A program made the translations under genes and the position numbers. A stretch of DNA of 64,000 nucleotides from Arachis hypogaea (lineage: Eukaryota; Streptophyta; Magnoliopsida; Fabales; Fabaceae): positions 90,616,745-90,680,744 of the forward strand of contig NC_092053.1 of the NCBI RefSeq assembly GCF_003086295.3, written 5' to 3'. A model generated the notes under the pieces. That model made no database searches, had not been told where the DNA came from, and worked only from the letters and a program-made list of their open reading frames with translations. The first letter of the stretch is position 1. Every line of letters begins with the position of its first letter. Below are positions 44,608 through 57,108 of this stretch, piece by piece.

Positions 44608-45639
44608 TATAACACCCCAATTAACCTAAGCCTTACCTCTAGCCGTAAAGCAAAGGTCAACCAAAGGTTACGACCATTCTAAGGCTTATACATATTTATA
44701 TAGAAAGAAATAATATATTCTAGAAGCCTGATGAAGGATATAGCTCAAAAACAGGATTTGAAAAGTGCAAAACGTACTAGCGAAGCTACTAACATAAAGT
44801 GACTGAAGTAGGTACCATATAACAAAATATCATAGTATAATATCATGAGAATCTAGCCACGGCTCACGGAGTTTAAGCCGGCTAGCCATATACAGACCGT
44901 ACATGAAACCAGACAGTAAAACAGCTTATACAAGTATTTTTCTCTCAATACATGCCTCTAGGCTAAAACAAAATACAAAAGTGAGAGATGTTTAAACAAA
45001 ATAAATCAATAAGACTCCAAAAGATATCCGGATCCTCCGCTTCTGTCACCATCAAAGCAACTCACCGAGGTAGGTTGCAACCTGTATCTGAAAACCAACA
45101 ACAAAGTATGGAATGAGAACCGGAGGTTCTCAGTATGGTAACAGTGCCCAATGATGTAAGATGTAAGGCTCCGGGACGCCGAAAAAATCCTAGAACTTCA
45201 CATCACATACGGATATTCAAGCTTAGAACAAAATAAATAAATATATAAAGAACTTAAACCATAAACCAGGTTATCTAAACTTAGGGAAAATTCTAATTAA
45301 TGCTAATCACACTACTGTATCTCACGGCCTTCGCCAACCTAACCTCCGTGCGATCCCATCGCCACCACCTACCTAACCTCCTCAGCACGATACAAACACA
45401 GATAAATGCAAACAAGTAAAACACAGATAGTATTCATTTACAGCAAGTAATTCAAGAAGCAAGTAGGCATATTATACAATTAGGCAAGCTCAAGTAAACA
45501 AAGCAAGCAAGCATATAGAAGATGCATATGATCAATGTCTGTCCTAATGGTTGTGATATCACATGTCGGTTATCGCCAAACCCGACAGAAAATCCGGTCG
45601 ACAACTTCCAGATTAGTCTCTCTATTGCGCATAAGGAGG

Positions 45640-45875
45640 AAAATTCTGAGGGATGAGTGCCCTACCACCTTCTCCTTTCAGAGGGAAATATTTTGAGGGA
45701 GCGTGCCTTACCACCTTCCTCTGGTTGCCGCATGATTCCATGGGTTAGTGCCCTACCACCTTGCAATAAAAGAGAAGTCGCATTTTCAGGAGGAATAATT
45801 CCGATGGATAAGTGCCCTACCACCTCCTCCTTTCAGAGGGAAATATTCTGAGGGAGCGTGCCCTACCACCTACCT
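45640..45875 (-). repeat. GGTGGTAGGGCAC minisatellite
   Basis: Five copies of GTGCC(C/T)TACCACC on the + strand, spaced about 40-60 bp, alternate with CTTTCAGAGGGAAATATT and CCTCTGGTTGC units in a higher-order pattern. The small + strand frame over it (45657-45851) is an effect of the repeat. Confidence 0.7.
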
Positions 45876-46321
45876 CTGGTTGCGAGAAATATGAGTGAGA
45901 AGCCCAGCTTCAACTCTCACACCCGAACGTAGGCGGGAGACTGGCACAGCCCTACGACGGAGAACAATGCATATCGTAATCACATATTCAATCTCAGAGG
46001 CCACTGCTCATAGCACCCTTCCACTCATACTCGTCACAACCATTCTCAATTCACAACTTCCTATTCCGAACTCACTAGTTTTTCACTTTCTCAATTCATA
46101 TAACATTCTTCTTTTGCACTCCACCAAATCCAGCCTCAGTACACTAGAAACCTAAGCCTCTGTTCTCTAACTTTTCAAATAACATCACTAAATCCCTTAA
46201 GTTCTCTCCATATATTCTCATACCCAAAAAAATTATGTCCAAGAGTCTTAAAATGGTGTTATAGAAGCTTACAATCTTGTTGGGAAGGTGAAACATTTGA
46301 AAAGTTTTAAATTTGAGAAAC

Positions 46322-46556
46322 AGCGCGTGTGCGTACGCACAGGGGTGTGCGTGCACACGCCCAGGAAGTTTCAAAACGTGTGCGTACGCACAGGGGTGTG
46401 CGTACGCACATGTACCAAAATTCACAATGTCTGTTCACTCGCACAACCTGTGCTAGTACCCCCAACAGACTAACCTTCCCAACGTGTGCGTACGCACAGG
46501 TTGTAAAACTTCCTTGGTATGTGCGTGTGCGCAAGGCTGTGCGTATGCACATACCA
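46322..46556. repeat. TGTGCGTACGCACA palindromic array
   Basis: About seven copies of GTGTGCGTACGCACAGG or variants (46328, 46350, 46378, 46397, 46484, 46519, 46540) occur, some back to back with a GGGG spacer. Frames of Cys, Val, Arg and Thr repeats on both strands come from this array. Confidence 0.75.
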
Positions 46557-47243
46557 GAAATCATAAAATTCTGCAACTCTGCAAAATTTCCAGATTTTGA
46601 CACCAATCTTTGAATGATCATAACTTCCTCTACAAATATCCAAATTTTACAAACCTTATATCAAATCGAAGGGTTTTCAATAATCTTTATTTCTAAACCC
46701 AAATTCAACAAATTTTGAAAACCGAGGCAAAAATTATGATCAGACAAAGTTTACCAAAAATATATTTTTAACCAAAAGTTCACAAATTCCAACTCTTCCC
46801 AATTTCTCAACTCAAACCAACCAAAACCAAATAAAACCATTCCAAATTCCATTTTTCATCAACATCTAACCTTTATATCATATTACACTTTGCATACCAT
46901 TAATTTCATCACACTTCCTCATTCTCGATCTCAACATCAATCATATAGCACTAAAAATCAACCCTCCACCAATACTTTCATTAATCCTAAATCTATCAAT
47001 ATCAATCATCATAACCAATATTATTTCATCTTAATCTATATATTTCACACCTAAAATTACTCAACCATTACACCACATATTACCACCAATCCATAATTTA
47101 GCAACACATAACATCATCAATTCCATATACCAAATTCTACTTGTAAACTCAAATCTCAACAATTTACATCACAAACTATCATCCCACTATACTCTCTCAA
47201 CATCAATAAACCCCATCAACCATTAACAATCCTCAACAGTCAT

Positions 47244-48936
47244 TGGTGCACGAAATTGTGATGTCCAGGCTCGAACAATCCCTGGCAACGTGAGCAACTT
47301 GGTACGCGTAATCGTGATTACACTTTAATTATGTAAAATTCATGGCTCTTTCTTTCCCTGGCAATGGCGCCAAGAACATGGTTCCAATACCATGGTTCAC
47401 AACTTTGATACAACTAACTAGCAAGTGTACTAGGTCGTCCAAGTAATACCTTACGTGAGTAAGGGTCGAATCCCAAGGAGATTGCTGGTATGAAGCAAGC
47501 TATGGTCACCTTGCAAATCTCAGTTAGGCAGATATAATTGATAATGATGTTTTCGAATAATAAATAATAGAATAGGGATAGAAGTACTTATGTAAATCAT
47601 TGGTGAGAATTTCAGATAAGCGAATGGAGATGCTTTCGTTCCTCTGAACCTCTGCTTTCCTGCTATCTTCATCCAATCAGTCTTACTCCTTTCCATGGCT
47701 GGCTTTATGCAAGGGCATCACCGTTGTCAGTGGCTACATCCCCTCCTCTCAGTGAAAAATATGCTCACATGCTCTGTCACAGCACGGCTAATCATCTGTC
47801 GGTTCTCGATCATGCTGGAATAGGATTCACCCTCCTTTTGCGTCTGGCACTAACGCCCAGAACTCGCGAGTTTGAAGCTCGTCACAGTCATTCAATCATT
47901 GAATCCTACTCGGAATACCACAGACAAGGTTTAGACCTTCCGGATTCTCTTGAATGCCGCCATCATTCTAGCTTACGCCACGAAGATTCTGGTTAGGAGA
48001 TCTAAGAGATACTCATTCAGTCGAAGGTAGAACGGAAGTGGTTGTCAGGCACGCGTTCATAGGGAATGATGATGATTGTCACGTTCATCACATTCAGGTT
48101 GAAGTGCGAATGAATATCTTAGAAGCGAAATAAGATGAATTGAATAGAAAACAGTAGTACTTTGCATTAATCTTTGAGGAACAGCAGAGCTCCACACCTT
48201 AATCTATGGAGTGTAGAAACTCTACCGTTAAAATTACATAAGTGAAAGGTCCAGGCATGGCCGAGATGGCCAGCCCCCAAAACGTGATCACAGGATCAAA
48301 ATACAATCCAGGATCCAGGATGGTCAAAAGGACCAGTAAAAGTCCTATTTATAATAGACTAGCTACTAGGGTTTACATGAGTAAGTAATTGATGCATAAA
48401 TCTACTTCGGGGCCCACTTGGTGTGTGCTTGGGCTGAACTTGAGTGTTGCACGTGTAGAGGTCCTTCTTGGAGTTGAACACCAGCTTTTGTGCCAGTTTG
48501 GGCGTTCAACTCTAGTTTTGGCTCCTTTTCTGGCGCTGGACGCCAGATTTGGGCAGAGAGCTGGCGTTGAACGCCAGTTTGTGTCGTCTATTCTTGGCCA
48601 AAGTATGGACTATTATATATTGCTGGAAAGCCCTGGATGTCTACTTTCCAACGCAATTGAAGCGCGCCATTTTGAGTTTTGTAGCTCCAGAAAATCCACT
48701 TTGAGTGCAGGGAGGTCAGAATCCAACAGCATCAGCAGTCCTTCTTCAACCTCTGAATCTGATTTTGCTCAAGTCCCTCAATTTCAGCCAGAAAATACTG
48801 AAATCACAGAAAAACACACAAACTCATAGTAAAGTCCAGAAATGTGAATTTAACATAAAACTAATAAAACATCCCTAAAAGTAACTAGATTCTACTAAAA
48901 ACAATGTCAAAAAGCGTATAAATTATCCGCTCATCA
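47244..48936 (-). repeat. FIDEL-like 3' LTR with tandem PBS/LTR-edge units
   Basis: In element orientation it starts TGATGAGCGGATAATTTATA (48936) after a tract at 48937-48955, and its last full edge is TGGTTCC at 47379. Before that, two more edge-like words (TGGTGCACG at 47244, TGGTACGCG at 47300) alternate with PBS-like words at 47279-47297 and 47355-47372. Palindromic GGCGTTGAACGCCAG units lie at 48,470-48,590. The frames in it (47724-47996, 48389-48829) look non-genic. Confidence 0.65.
47355..47372 (-). other. PBS-like sequence beside a 3' LTR
   Basis: TTCCCTGGCAATGGCGCCA lies on the left of an LTR whose right side has a polypurine tract. A PBS is expected only beside the 5' LTR, so this arrangement is abnormal; see the finding on tandem units. 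Confidence 0.6.
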
Positions 48937-50032
48937 CAACACCAAACTTAAATTGTTGCTTGTCCCCAAGCAACTGAAAATCAAATAGGATAAAAAGAAG
49001 GAATATACTATAAATTCCAAACTATCAATGAAACATAGCTTCAATCAATGAGCGGACTTGTAGCTTTTTCCTCTTGAATAGTTTTGGCATCTCACTCTAT
49101 CCATTGAGTTCAGAATGATTGGCATCTATAGAACTCAGAGTTCAGATAGTGTTATTGATTCTCCTAGTTCAGTATGATGATTCTTGAACACAGCTTTTTA
49201 TGAGTCTTGGCCGTGGCCTAAGCACTTTGTTTTCCAGTATTACCACCGATACATAAATGCCACAGACACATAATTGGGTGAACCTTTTCAGATTGTGACT
49301 CAGCTTTGCTAAAGTCCCCAATTAGAGGTGTCCAGGGTTCTTAAGCACACTCTTTTTTTTTTGCTTTGGACCTTGACTTTAACCGCTCAGTCTCAAGTTT
49401 TCACTTGACACCTCACGCCACAAGCACATGGTTAGGGACAGCTTGGTTTAGCCGCTTAGACAGGATTTTATTCCTTTAGCCCTCCTATCCACTGATGCTC
49501 AAAGCCTTGGGATCCTTTTTATTTGCCCTTGCCTTTTGGTTTTAAGGGTTATTGCTTTTTCTTGCTTGCTTTTCTCTTTTTCTTATTTTTCTATTTTTTT
49601 TTTCGCCTATTTTTTTTTTCTGCAAGCTTTGTTCTTTGCTGCTTTTTCTTGCTTCAAGAATCATTTTTATGATTTTTCAGATTATCAAATAACATGTCTC
49701 CTAGTCATCATTCTTTCAAGCCAACATATTTAACATTCTTAAACAACAACTTCAAAAGACATATGCACTGTTCAAGCATTCATTCAGAAAACAAGAAGCA
49801 TTGTCACCACATCAATATAATTAAGCTAAGTTCAAGGATAAATTCGAAACTCATGTACTTCTTGTTCTTTTGAATTAAAACATTTTTCATTTAAGAGAGG
49901 TGATGGATTCATAGGACATTTATAACTTTAAGACAAAGTTACTAACTACTAATGATCATGTAATGAAGACACAAACAAGATAAGCACATAACATAGAAAC
50001 GAAAAACAGAAGAAACAAGAACAAGGAATGAA
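48937..50032 (-). mobile_element. 3' internal region of a FIDEL-like element, cut by the assembly gap
   Basis: It begins with CAACACCAAACTTAAATTG; complemented, this is the tract AAGTTTGGTGTTG next to the LTR. The rest is non-coding as far as I can see, with a T-rich run at 49,550-49,650. The coding part would lie in or beyond the gap. Confidence 0.55.
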
Positions 50033-51032
50033 NNNNNNNNNNNNNNNNNNNNNNNNNNNNNNNNNNNNNNNNNNNNNNNNNNNNNNNNNNNNNNNNNNNN
50101 NNNNNNNNNNNNNNNNNNNNNNNNNNNNNNNNNNNNNNNNNNNNNNNNNNNNNNNNNNNNNNNNNNNNNNNNNNNNNNNNNNNNNNNNNNNNNNNNNNNN
50201 NNNNNNNNNNNNNNNNNNNNNNNNNNNNNNNNNNNNNNNNNNNNNNNNNNNNNNNNNNNNNNNNNNNNNNNNNNNNNNNNNNNNNNNNNNNNNNNNNNNN
50301 NNNNNNNNNNNNNNNNNNNNNNNNNNNNNNNNNNNNNNNNNNNNNNNNNNNNNNNNNNNNNNNNNNNNNNNNNNNNNNNNNNNNNNNNNNNNNNNNNNNN
50401 NNNNNNNNNNNNNNNNNNNNNNNNNNNNNNNNNNNNNNNNNNNNNNNNNNNNNNNNNNNNNNNNNNNNNNNNNNNNNNNNNNNNNNNNNNNNNNNNNNNN
50501 NNNNNNNNNNNNNNNNNNNNNNNNNNNNNNNNNNNNNNNNNNNNNNNNNNNNNNNNNNNNNNNNNNNNNNNNNNNNNNNNNNNNNNNNNNNNNNNNNNNN
50601 NNNNNNNNNNNNNNNNNNNNNNNNNNNNNNNNNNNNNNNNNNNNNNNNNNNNNNNNNNNNNNNNNNNNNNNNNNNNNNNNNNNNNNNNNNNNNNNNNNNN
50701 NNNNNNNNNNNNNNNNNNNNNNNNNNNNNNNNNNNNNNNNNNNNNNNNNNNNNNNNNNNNNNNNNNNNNNNNNNNNNNNNNNNNNNNNNNNNNNNNNNNN
50801 NNNNNNNNNNNNNNNNNNNNNNNNNNNNNNNNNNNNNNNNNNNNNNNNNNNNNNNNNNNNNNNNNNNNNNNNNNNNNNNNNNNNNNNNNNNNNNNNNNNN
50901 NNNNNNNNNNNNNNNNNNNNNNNNNNNNNNNNNNNNNNNNNNNNNNNNNNNNNNNNNNNNNNNNNNNNNNNNNNNNNNNNNNNNNNNNNNNNNNNNNNNN
51001 NNNNNNNNNNNNNNNNNNNNNNNNNNNNNNNN
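50033..51032. other. Assembly gap of 1000 N
   Basis: Exactly 1000 undetermined bases. A round length is a scaffolding convention and does not measure the real distance. The open frame reported across it is meaningless. Confidence 0.99.
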
Positions 51033-51610
51033 GCTGCTAGTCTGTCTGTGTTCTAGGCCGAAAATTGGGTCAAAATAGGTTCAAAATCGCCCCCAGCGAT
51101 TCTGCAATTTATGCAGATCGCGCATGCCACGCGATCGCGTCGCTCATGCGACCGTCATTCCGCGTTCGCTTCACCATGCGGTGCGTCGTCCACCCCGCGT
51201 CGCTGCGTCGCTTGTGCTTTTTCATTTTGCAGGGTCGCGTCATCCATGCAGCCGCTCACTGCGATTTGATCGTCTCTGCGTGGTCGCGTCGTCCATGCGA
51301 CTGCATCGCTCTCGCTGGTCATCTCCTCAATTCTTATGTTCCTTCCATTTTTGCTAGCTTCCTTCCTAATTCTCCAACTCATTCTTGCCCTATAAAGCCT
51401 GAAACGCTTAACACACAGATCGTGGCATCGAATGGAATAAAGGAGAAGTAAAATGTATAATTAAAAGTCTCGTAGGAAGCAGTTTTCACTCATGTAATAA
51501 TTTCAGGAAGGAATATAATAAATGCATGCTATTTTAATGAATAGTGGGTCAGGATCATGATAAAACCACACCAATTAAACACAATACAAACCATAAAATA
51601 GTGGTTTTCA
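51033..51610 (-). repeat. Duplicate of the inner Athila-like 5' LTR (part)
   Basis: It corresponds to about 34891-35460, with many indels. Even the LTR end reads GTGGTTTTCA for GTGGTTTATCA. CTACA follows at 51611-51615. Confidence 0.85.
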
Positions 51611-51615
51611 CTACA

Positions 51616-51845
51616 CTCTAAAGCACTCCCTTAGATATGAAAAGTGGACCCATAAATATCAACATTCAGCTACGCTTTATAAGTGATTTCTATAATACCT
51701 AAGGCACACTTTTAAAATGATTCCAAAATTGTGTTTCTTTTTCTCTTATAAGCATATAATAAAAGCGTAGCCTATTCATAAATAGGCTACGCTTTTCAAA
51801 TGTAGTTTAAAAATAGTGTGGCTGAATGGGTATTTTCTTGTAGTG
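51616..51845. repeat. Duplicate of the CACTA right end
   Basis: It corresponds to 35466-35705 and ends TTTTCTTGTAGTG with one T lost from the terminal repeat. Confidence 0.85.
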
Positions 51846-54800
51846 AGTATAATTTTCTTCAGACAAAGTTTATCAAAAATTTTAAATCAAATTAGTGAAA
51901 TTTTATAAAAAGTTTCTTGAAAAAGAAAATATTACTTTAACCAAGCAGTGGTAGAATATGCACAAAATCAAACAAATATGCAATCAAACATGCAAATGCA
52001 ACAATGAACAAACAAAGAAAATAAATATTGGTGTTGAGAAGAAAATAACTAACCCATGGAGATCGGTATCGACCTCCCCACACTTAAGATTGCACCGTCC
52101 TCGGTGCATGCTGAGATGTGCAAATGACGGGTTGCTCCAACAGATGCTTTTCTGTAGAGATTGTGCAGGTGGACTTGTCTGTCGCCCATATAGAAGTTCT
52201 TTTCCTTCCTTTTCCAGTGGCCATCCTGAAAGAAGAGGAAAAGAAAAAATAACCCAGAAACAAAGATAGAAAACAAATAAAATATGAGTGTTAATGTCAA
52301 ATAATAAGGGTCTCAATTACATGGTAGCTACAACATGCAAGTGAGAAAACAATAGAAGCACATGGCAAATTAGAGTACAAAAGTTGCAACAAAGGGGAAG
52401 AGAGTATGGTAATGCAGGATAGTGTAAGTCATATCAATGCAAGAGGAGTACAAGTATTATAAAAATTAGTATTGACTTATGATTAATAACACCCAACAGT
52501 TTAAAACAAGTCACGAAGCACCAAAATAATTCAAGATGCACAGTTGAATAAGAAAATTTAACACCAATGGAAAAATAATAAATTTAGAAAAGAAATAAAA
52601 ATATGCACAAAATTAAAATGCAATGAATGAAAGTATGCAGATAAATTAAGTAAAATAGAATGAAAGTAAAGAAGGATGAGAAGTTAAAGAGATGAAGAAG
52701 AAGAAAGTAAGAAAAGAGGAAGAAAGAATAAGAAAAGATAGAAGAAAGAAGAAAGAATGATAATAGAAAGATAAGTAGGATTGGAGAAGAAAAGATAGAA
52801 ATTCTGGCGCTGATCTGGATAAACTGTTCGTCGCATGCGACGCGGACGCGTGGGGCACGCGTTCGCGTGACTTGATTTGTGCTAGTGGCGCGAGAGCAGC
52901 CTCGCGTTTGCACGACTTTCTGTTTTGTTTGTATTTTGCCAAAATTTAGGGTGACACGTTCGCGTGGGTGACGCGATCGCGTGAATGGCATATTTTCAAA
53001 AACGACGCGGCCGCGTGGGTACGCGGTCGCGTGATAGGGCTTGTGCTTCCAGCATCATTCCAGCCCTACTCCACCATAACTCTCTGCCATACACCCATTT
53101 ACGTCGATTTCGCAGTGCCACGCGGTCGCGTGGATGACGCGGATGTGTGGGAGGCTCTTTTTCAGAATGACGCGGACGCGTCATTGACGCGGTCGCGTGG
53201 GCATGTTTGTGCCTAAGGCACGCCTCCAGCCACGCTTTCGCGTGACTTTCTGTTTAATTCTCTTTCCTTCAGAACGCACTTATGACGCGGACGCATCAGC
53301 GACGCTTACGCGTCGCGTGCATTTTTTTTATATGCAGAATGCAAATGCAAATGCAGGCTATATGCAGCTATATGCAGAGATTATGAGAAGAGTCCTAACA
53401 AAAAATTAAATAGAATAAAGTAAAATAAAACTAAGACTGAAATGGAACGATCATACCATGGTGGGTTGTCTCCAACATAGCACTTTTAGTTAAGTCCTTA
53501 AGTTGACATTGGTGAGCTCCTTGTCATGGTGGCTTGTGCTTGAACTCGTCTTGAAACTTCCACTATGCTTGGACTTCCAATAAGCTCTATCAATACCAAG
53601 TAAATTCCTCAAGCTTTGATGGAGTTCTTCACAAGCCTTGAGCCTCCCAAATTTGATCCTCATGTATGCCTGGATCCCAAATCTTGTTTCTGCACCCGTC
53701 TTCAAGTGGAACATGATGATTCCATCTGGATGGTAAGCAATCTGAATTCTCACTACGGCATCCAAATAGCTTCCTAGACCCATTTTATCGAGCTCTACAC
53801 CAATACTTGCACTTCAACTTGGAGTGTGCACCGTATTGAACCTTGTAGGGCAACTCCTACTACTAACCATTTCCCTCTTACTCTTAATGCACAAAGAGCT
53901 CTAAGTTGACCATCTGTCTCAAGCAAAGCATATTCAAGTGAGCTAATTAGGCTTAGAGATGAAAGATTTACCTACTTGAATGAAGGAATGGATGGTGATG
54001 GCTTCGGGGAAGAGGTCTCTAACAACTTGGGCAAGGTGATTTCCAGCTCCATTCCCCTGAGCTCTTCTTTGACACTTCCACCTCTTTGCAAGCTTCTTCA
54101 ATATCAACCTCTTCGTCTTGGTAGCTTTCTTCCAATTCGATCTCTTCTTCATTGTTCACTAAAGGCATGGGAGGTTGTGCTTCTTCTTCTTTGATCTCCA
54201 TGTCTAGTCCAATGGAGAGGATTCAAATGTAGATAAGAATTCATCAATGATTGAATTCATCTCTTGATCATCCCCTTCAAAGTCTTCAACCATGATATGT
54301 CTTGGAGGTTGTACACCCTCCTCAACATCAAATTCAAACTCCTTAGAAGGGGGCTCTATAACTGGGCTTTCCCATGGACATTCCGCATTTCTAAGTCTTG
54401 AACCGCTTCTTCCTCTTCAATAATTACGGCTTCCTCCAGTTGTTCTAGTACAAAATCAAACTCCTCCTTGATGTCTTCCACTTCATGACAATTTTTCTCA
54501 AGGGTGGTGGTGCACCAGAGCTTGAGGGCTGAGTATTTGAGGTGGAGGATTAGTCCATGCGGGATATAAGTACTTGAAGAGTAGAGGTGAGACTAGTGAT
54601 AGCGGTAAGTGTGGTATGAAGCTCTGTTTGCCCTTGGTGAATAACACCAAGGGTGTTGTCATCCAGTGGAGGTTGGGGTCATATGGAGGTGAATGGTGTA
54701 AAGGGGCTTGTGAGTATAGTGGTTCAAAGGTGTGTTGGGGAGGTGGTTCATAAGCATATGATGGGCTTGTTGGTTGTCAAGAAGGGGTTCACCATATCTA

Positions 54801-55644
54801 ATGTCTGGGCATGCATTGTTAGGATGGTCGTTGTCCATGGTATCTTGGAAGGTGTTGTTGCCGAAAGGGTTGATCAGATCCTTGTGGCTCCTTCCAACTT
54901 TGATTATTCCGACCTTGATGTATGTTCCTGTTATAGCTTCCATTCCTTCCAACAACATTAGAACCAAACTTGAAACCAGAGGTGTGAGAATTCATAATAG
55001 CAAAAGAAAATAAAAACAAAAACTAATAAAAAAATCAATGAAATAAACTCCTAAAACTAGAAACACTGACAACAATATAAGATAAAGATTTGAAAAGGTT
55101 TGATTTTTAAAATTTTAAATTTAAATTTGAAATTTGAATTTTGAATTTGAAATTTAAATATTGAAATTTGAAATTTGATTTTGAAATAAGATAAGATAAG
55201 ATTTTAAAAAAGATATGATTTTTGAAAAAGATTTGAATTTTGAAATTTAAAACTAAGATAAGATAGATAAAAATTTTAAAATAAAAATCTGAATTTTTTT
55301 TTGTAATTTTCAAAGAAATCAATTAAATAAAGAGAAAATATATTTTTGAATTTAATGAGGAAAGAGAGAAACAATAAAATGACACCAAACTTAAAATTTT
55401 TAGATCAAAATAAAGAAAACAACCAAGAACAACTTGAAGGTCAAGATGAACACGAAGAACAACTTGAAAATCAAGAAAGAACAAGAAACATTATTTTCAA
55501 AAATTTTAATAACTAAATAAAAACCAATAACCTCTTAATTTAAGAAAAAGCAAAAATAAAAACAAATAAACAAGCAAAAAGCAAATATTTACAATAACCA
55601 ATAATAAGGCACACGTTCGCAATTTCCCGGCAATGGCGCCATTT
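51846..55644 (-). mobile_element. Duplicate of the outer-element internal region
   Basis: It corresponds to 35706-39529: second polypurine tract (52072-52088), palindromic array (about 52830-53320), accessory ORF (about 53970-55019) and PBS just before 55645. Extra frameshifts relative to the first copy, for example near 54075, are probably consensus errors. Confidence 0.85.
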
Positions 55645-57108
55645 TGACGAACTGATTCCTGCCAGTAAAGAATTTTTATTAAAATAATCACATTGTAAGT
55701 ATAGTTTCTAAACCAACAGAGAATCCTTTCGTACAAAAGTTTGGTTGTCACAAGTAACAAAACCCAATAAAATATATAACCGAAGTATTTAAACCTCGAG
55801 TTGTCTTCTCAAGGAATTACAGGGAAGTATGATTTATTATTGGTTATGGAAATTGTATATTTTTGTTTTGGGTTTTTGAAATAAGGAACAAGTAATTTAA
55901 ATGGCAAGAAAATAAATTAATAATTAGAAAATCTCTTGGCAAGGTATAAGAACTAGAAATTCTATCCCAGTTATCCTTATCAGGTGTGATGAGAATTGTT
56001 ATTGCTCCCACTTAGTTAACCCTTACTAAATAAAGGAAAGTTAAGTGGACCAATCAATTTGATCCTCAAGTCCTAGTCAACTCCTGTGGAAAGACTAGCT
56101 TTAGAGCGATCCAAATCAATCAGCAATTCTCAATTTTCAATCAACTGTTGAGTCTGATAACTCAAGTGTTACCAATTACTTAACCAAAGCAAAAAGGAGA
56201 AAAATCTAAATTAAATTAAAAGCATCAATAACTGAATAAAACAATTATAAATCTGAAATACCTCAATATGTATTCATTAAGAAAATCAATCCTAACATGG
56301 AGTTCATAAACCAAATTGAAAAGATAAATATCAATTAAAGTAATAGAATAAATAAAATAGAAAATAAATTAAAGGAACATTGAACCTGTGATTGAAGAGA
56401 AGTAGCCTAATCATAATAGAAATCCTAAATCCTAATCCTAAGAGAGAGGAGAAAGCCTCTCTCTCTAAAAACTACATCTAAACCTAAAATTATGTGAATG
56501 AATGTTGTCTCTATCATTGAATAAATGCATTCTCCCACTTTAAAGCCTCTAATCTGTGTTTTCTGGGTCGAGAACTGGGCCAGAAACAGCCCAGAAATCG
56601 CTGATTGCGAATTCTGTCATGCTGATTTTCGCAGATGCGATGCATGCACGTGATGCACGTGTCTGCGTCATCTATTCTCAAGGAAACTATAGCAATTATA
56701 TATCATTTCGAAGCCCCAGATGTTATCTTTCCAAAGCAACTGGAACCGCGTCATTTGGACCTATGTAGCTCAAGTTATGACCGTTTGAGTGCGAAGAGGT
56801 CAGGCTGACAGCTTTGCAGTTTCTTCAACTTCTTGTATTCCTTCCACTTTTGCATGCTTCCTTTCCATTCTCTAAGCCATTCCTGCCCTATAAGCCTGAA
56901 ATTACTTAACGCACATATCAAGGCATCGAATGGTGATAAGAGGGAATTAATTTTAGCAAATTTAAGGTCAAAGAAATATGTTTTCAATCATAGCACAAAA
57001 TTAGGAAGGAAAATGTAAAATCATGCAATTAGTATGAACAAGTGTATGAAAGATTGATAAAATCCACTCAAATGAGCACAAGATAATCCGTAAAATAGTG
57101 GTTTATCA
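55645..57108 (-). repeat. Duplicate of the outer-element 5' LTR
   Basis: It corresponds to 39530-40997 and is followed by the same GAGGC (57109-57113). Confidence 0.85.

Larger units (their letters stand above)
44608..47238 (-). repeat. Tekay-type solo LTR (minus strand)
   Basis: In element orientation it ends GGGGTGTTATA (usual end GGTGTTACA). It contains ACTGAGAACCTCCGGTTCTC and CAGATACAGGTTGCAACC, related to 41,490-41,530. It is 2631 bp. The flanking words TTCAT (44603-44607) and GTCAT (47239-47243) could be a target-site duplication with one change. No internal sequence is attached, so it is probably a solo LTR. It contains a minisatellite (45640-45875) and a TGCGTACGCA palindromic array (46322-46556). 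Confidence 0.55.

Noticed and set aside
46288..46621. Cys/Val/Arg/Thr repeat proteins on both strands
   Set aside because: They are translations of the TGTGCGTACGCACA array, open in several frames at once. The copy at 62401-62734 is the same.
50028..51056. Open frame of 342 codons
   Set aside because: It is an artefact of translating the gap of N.
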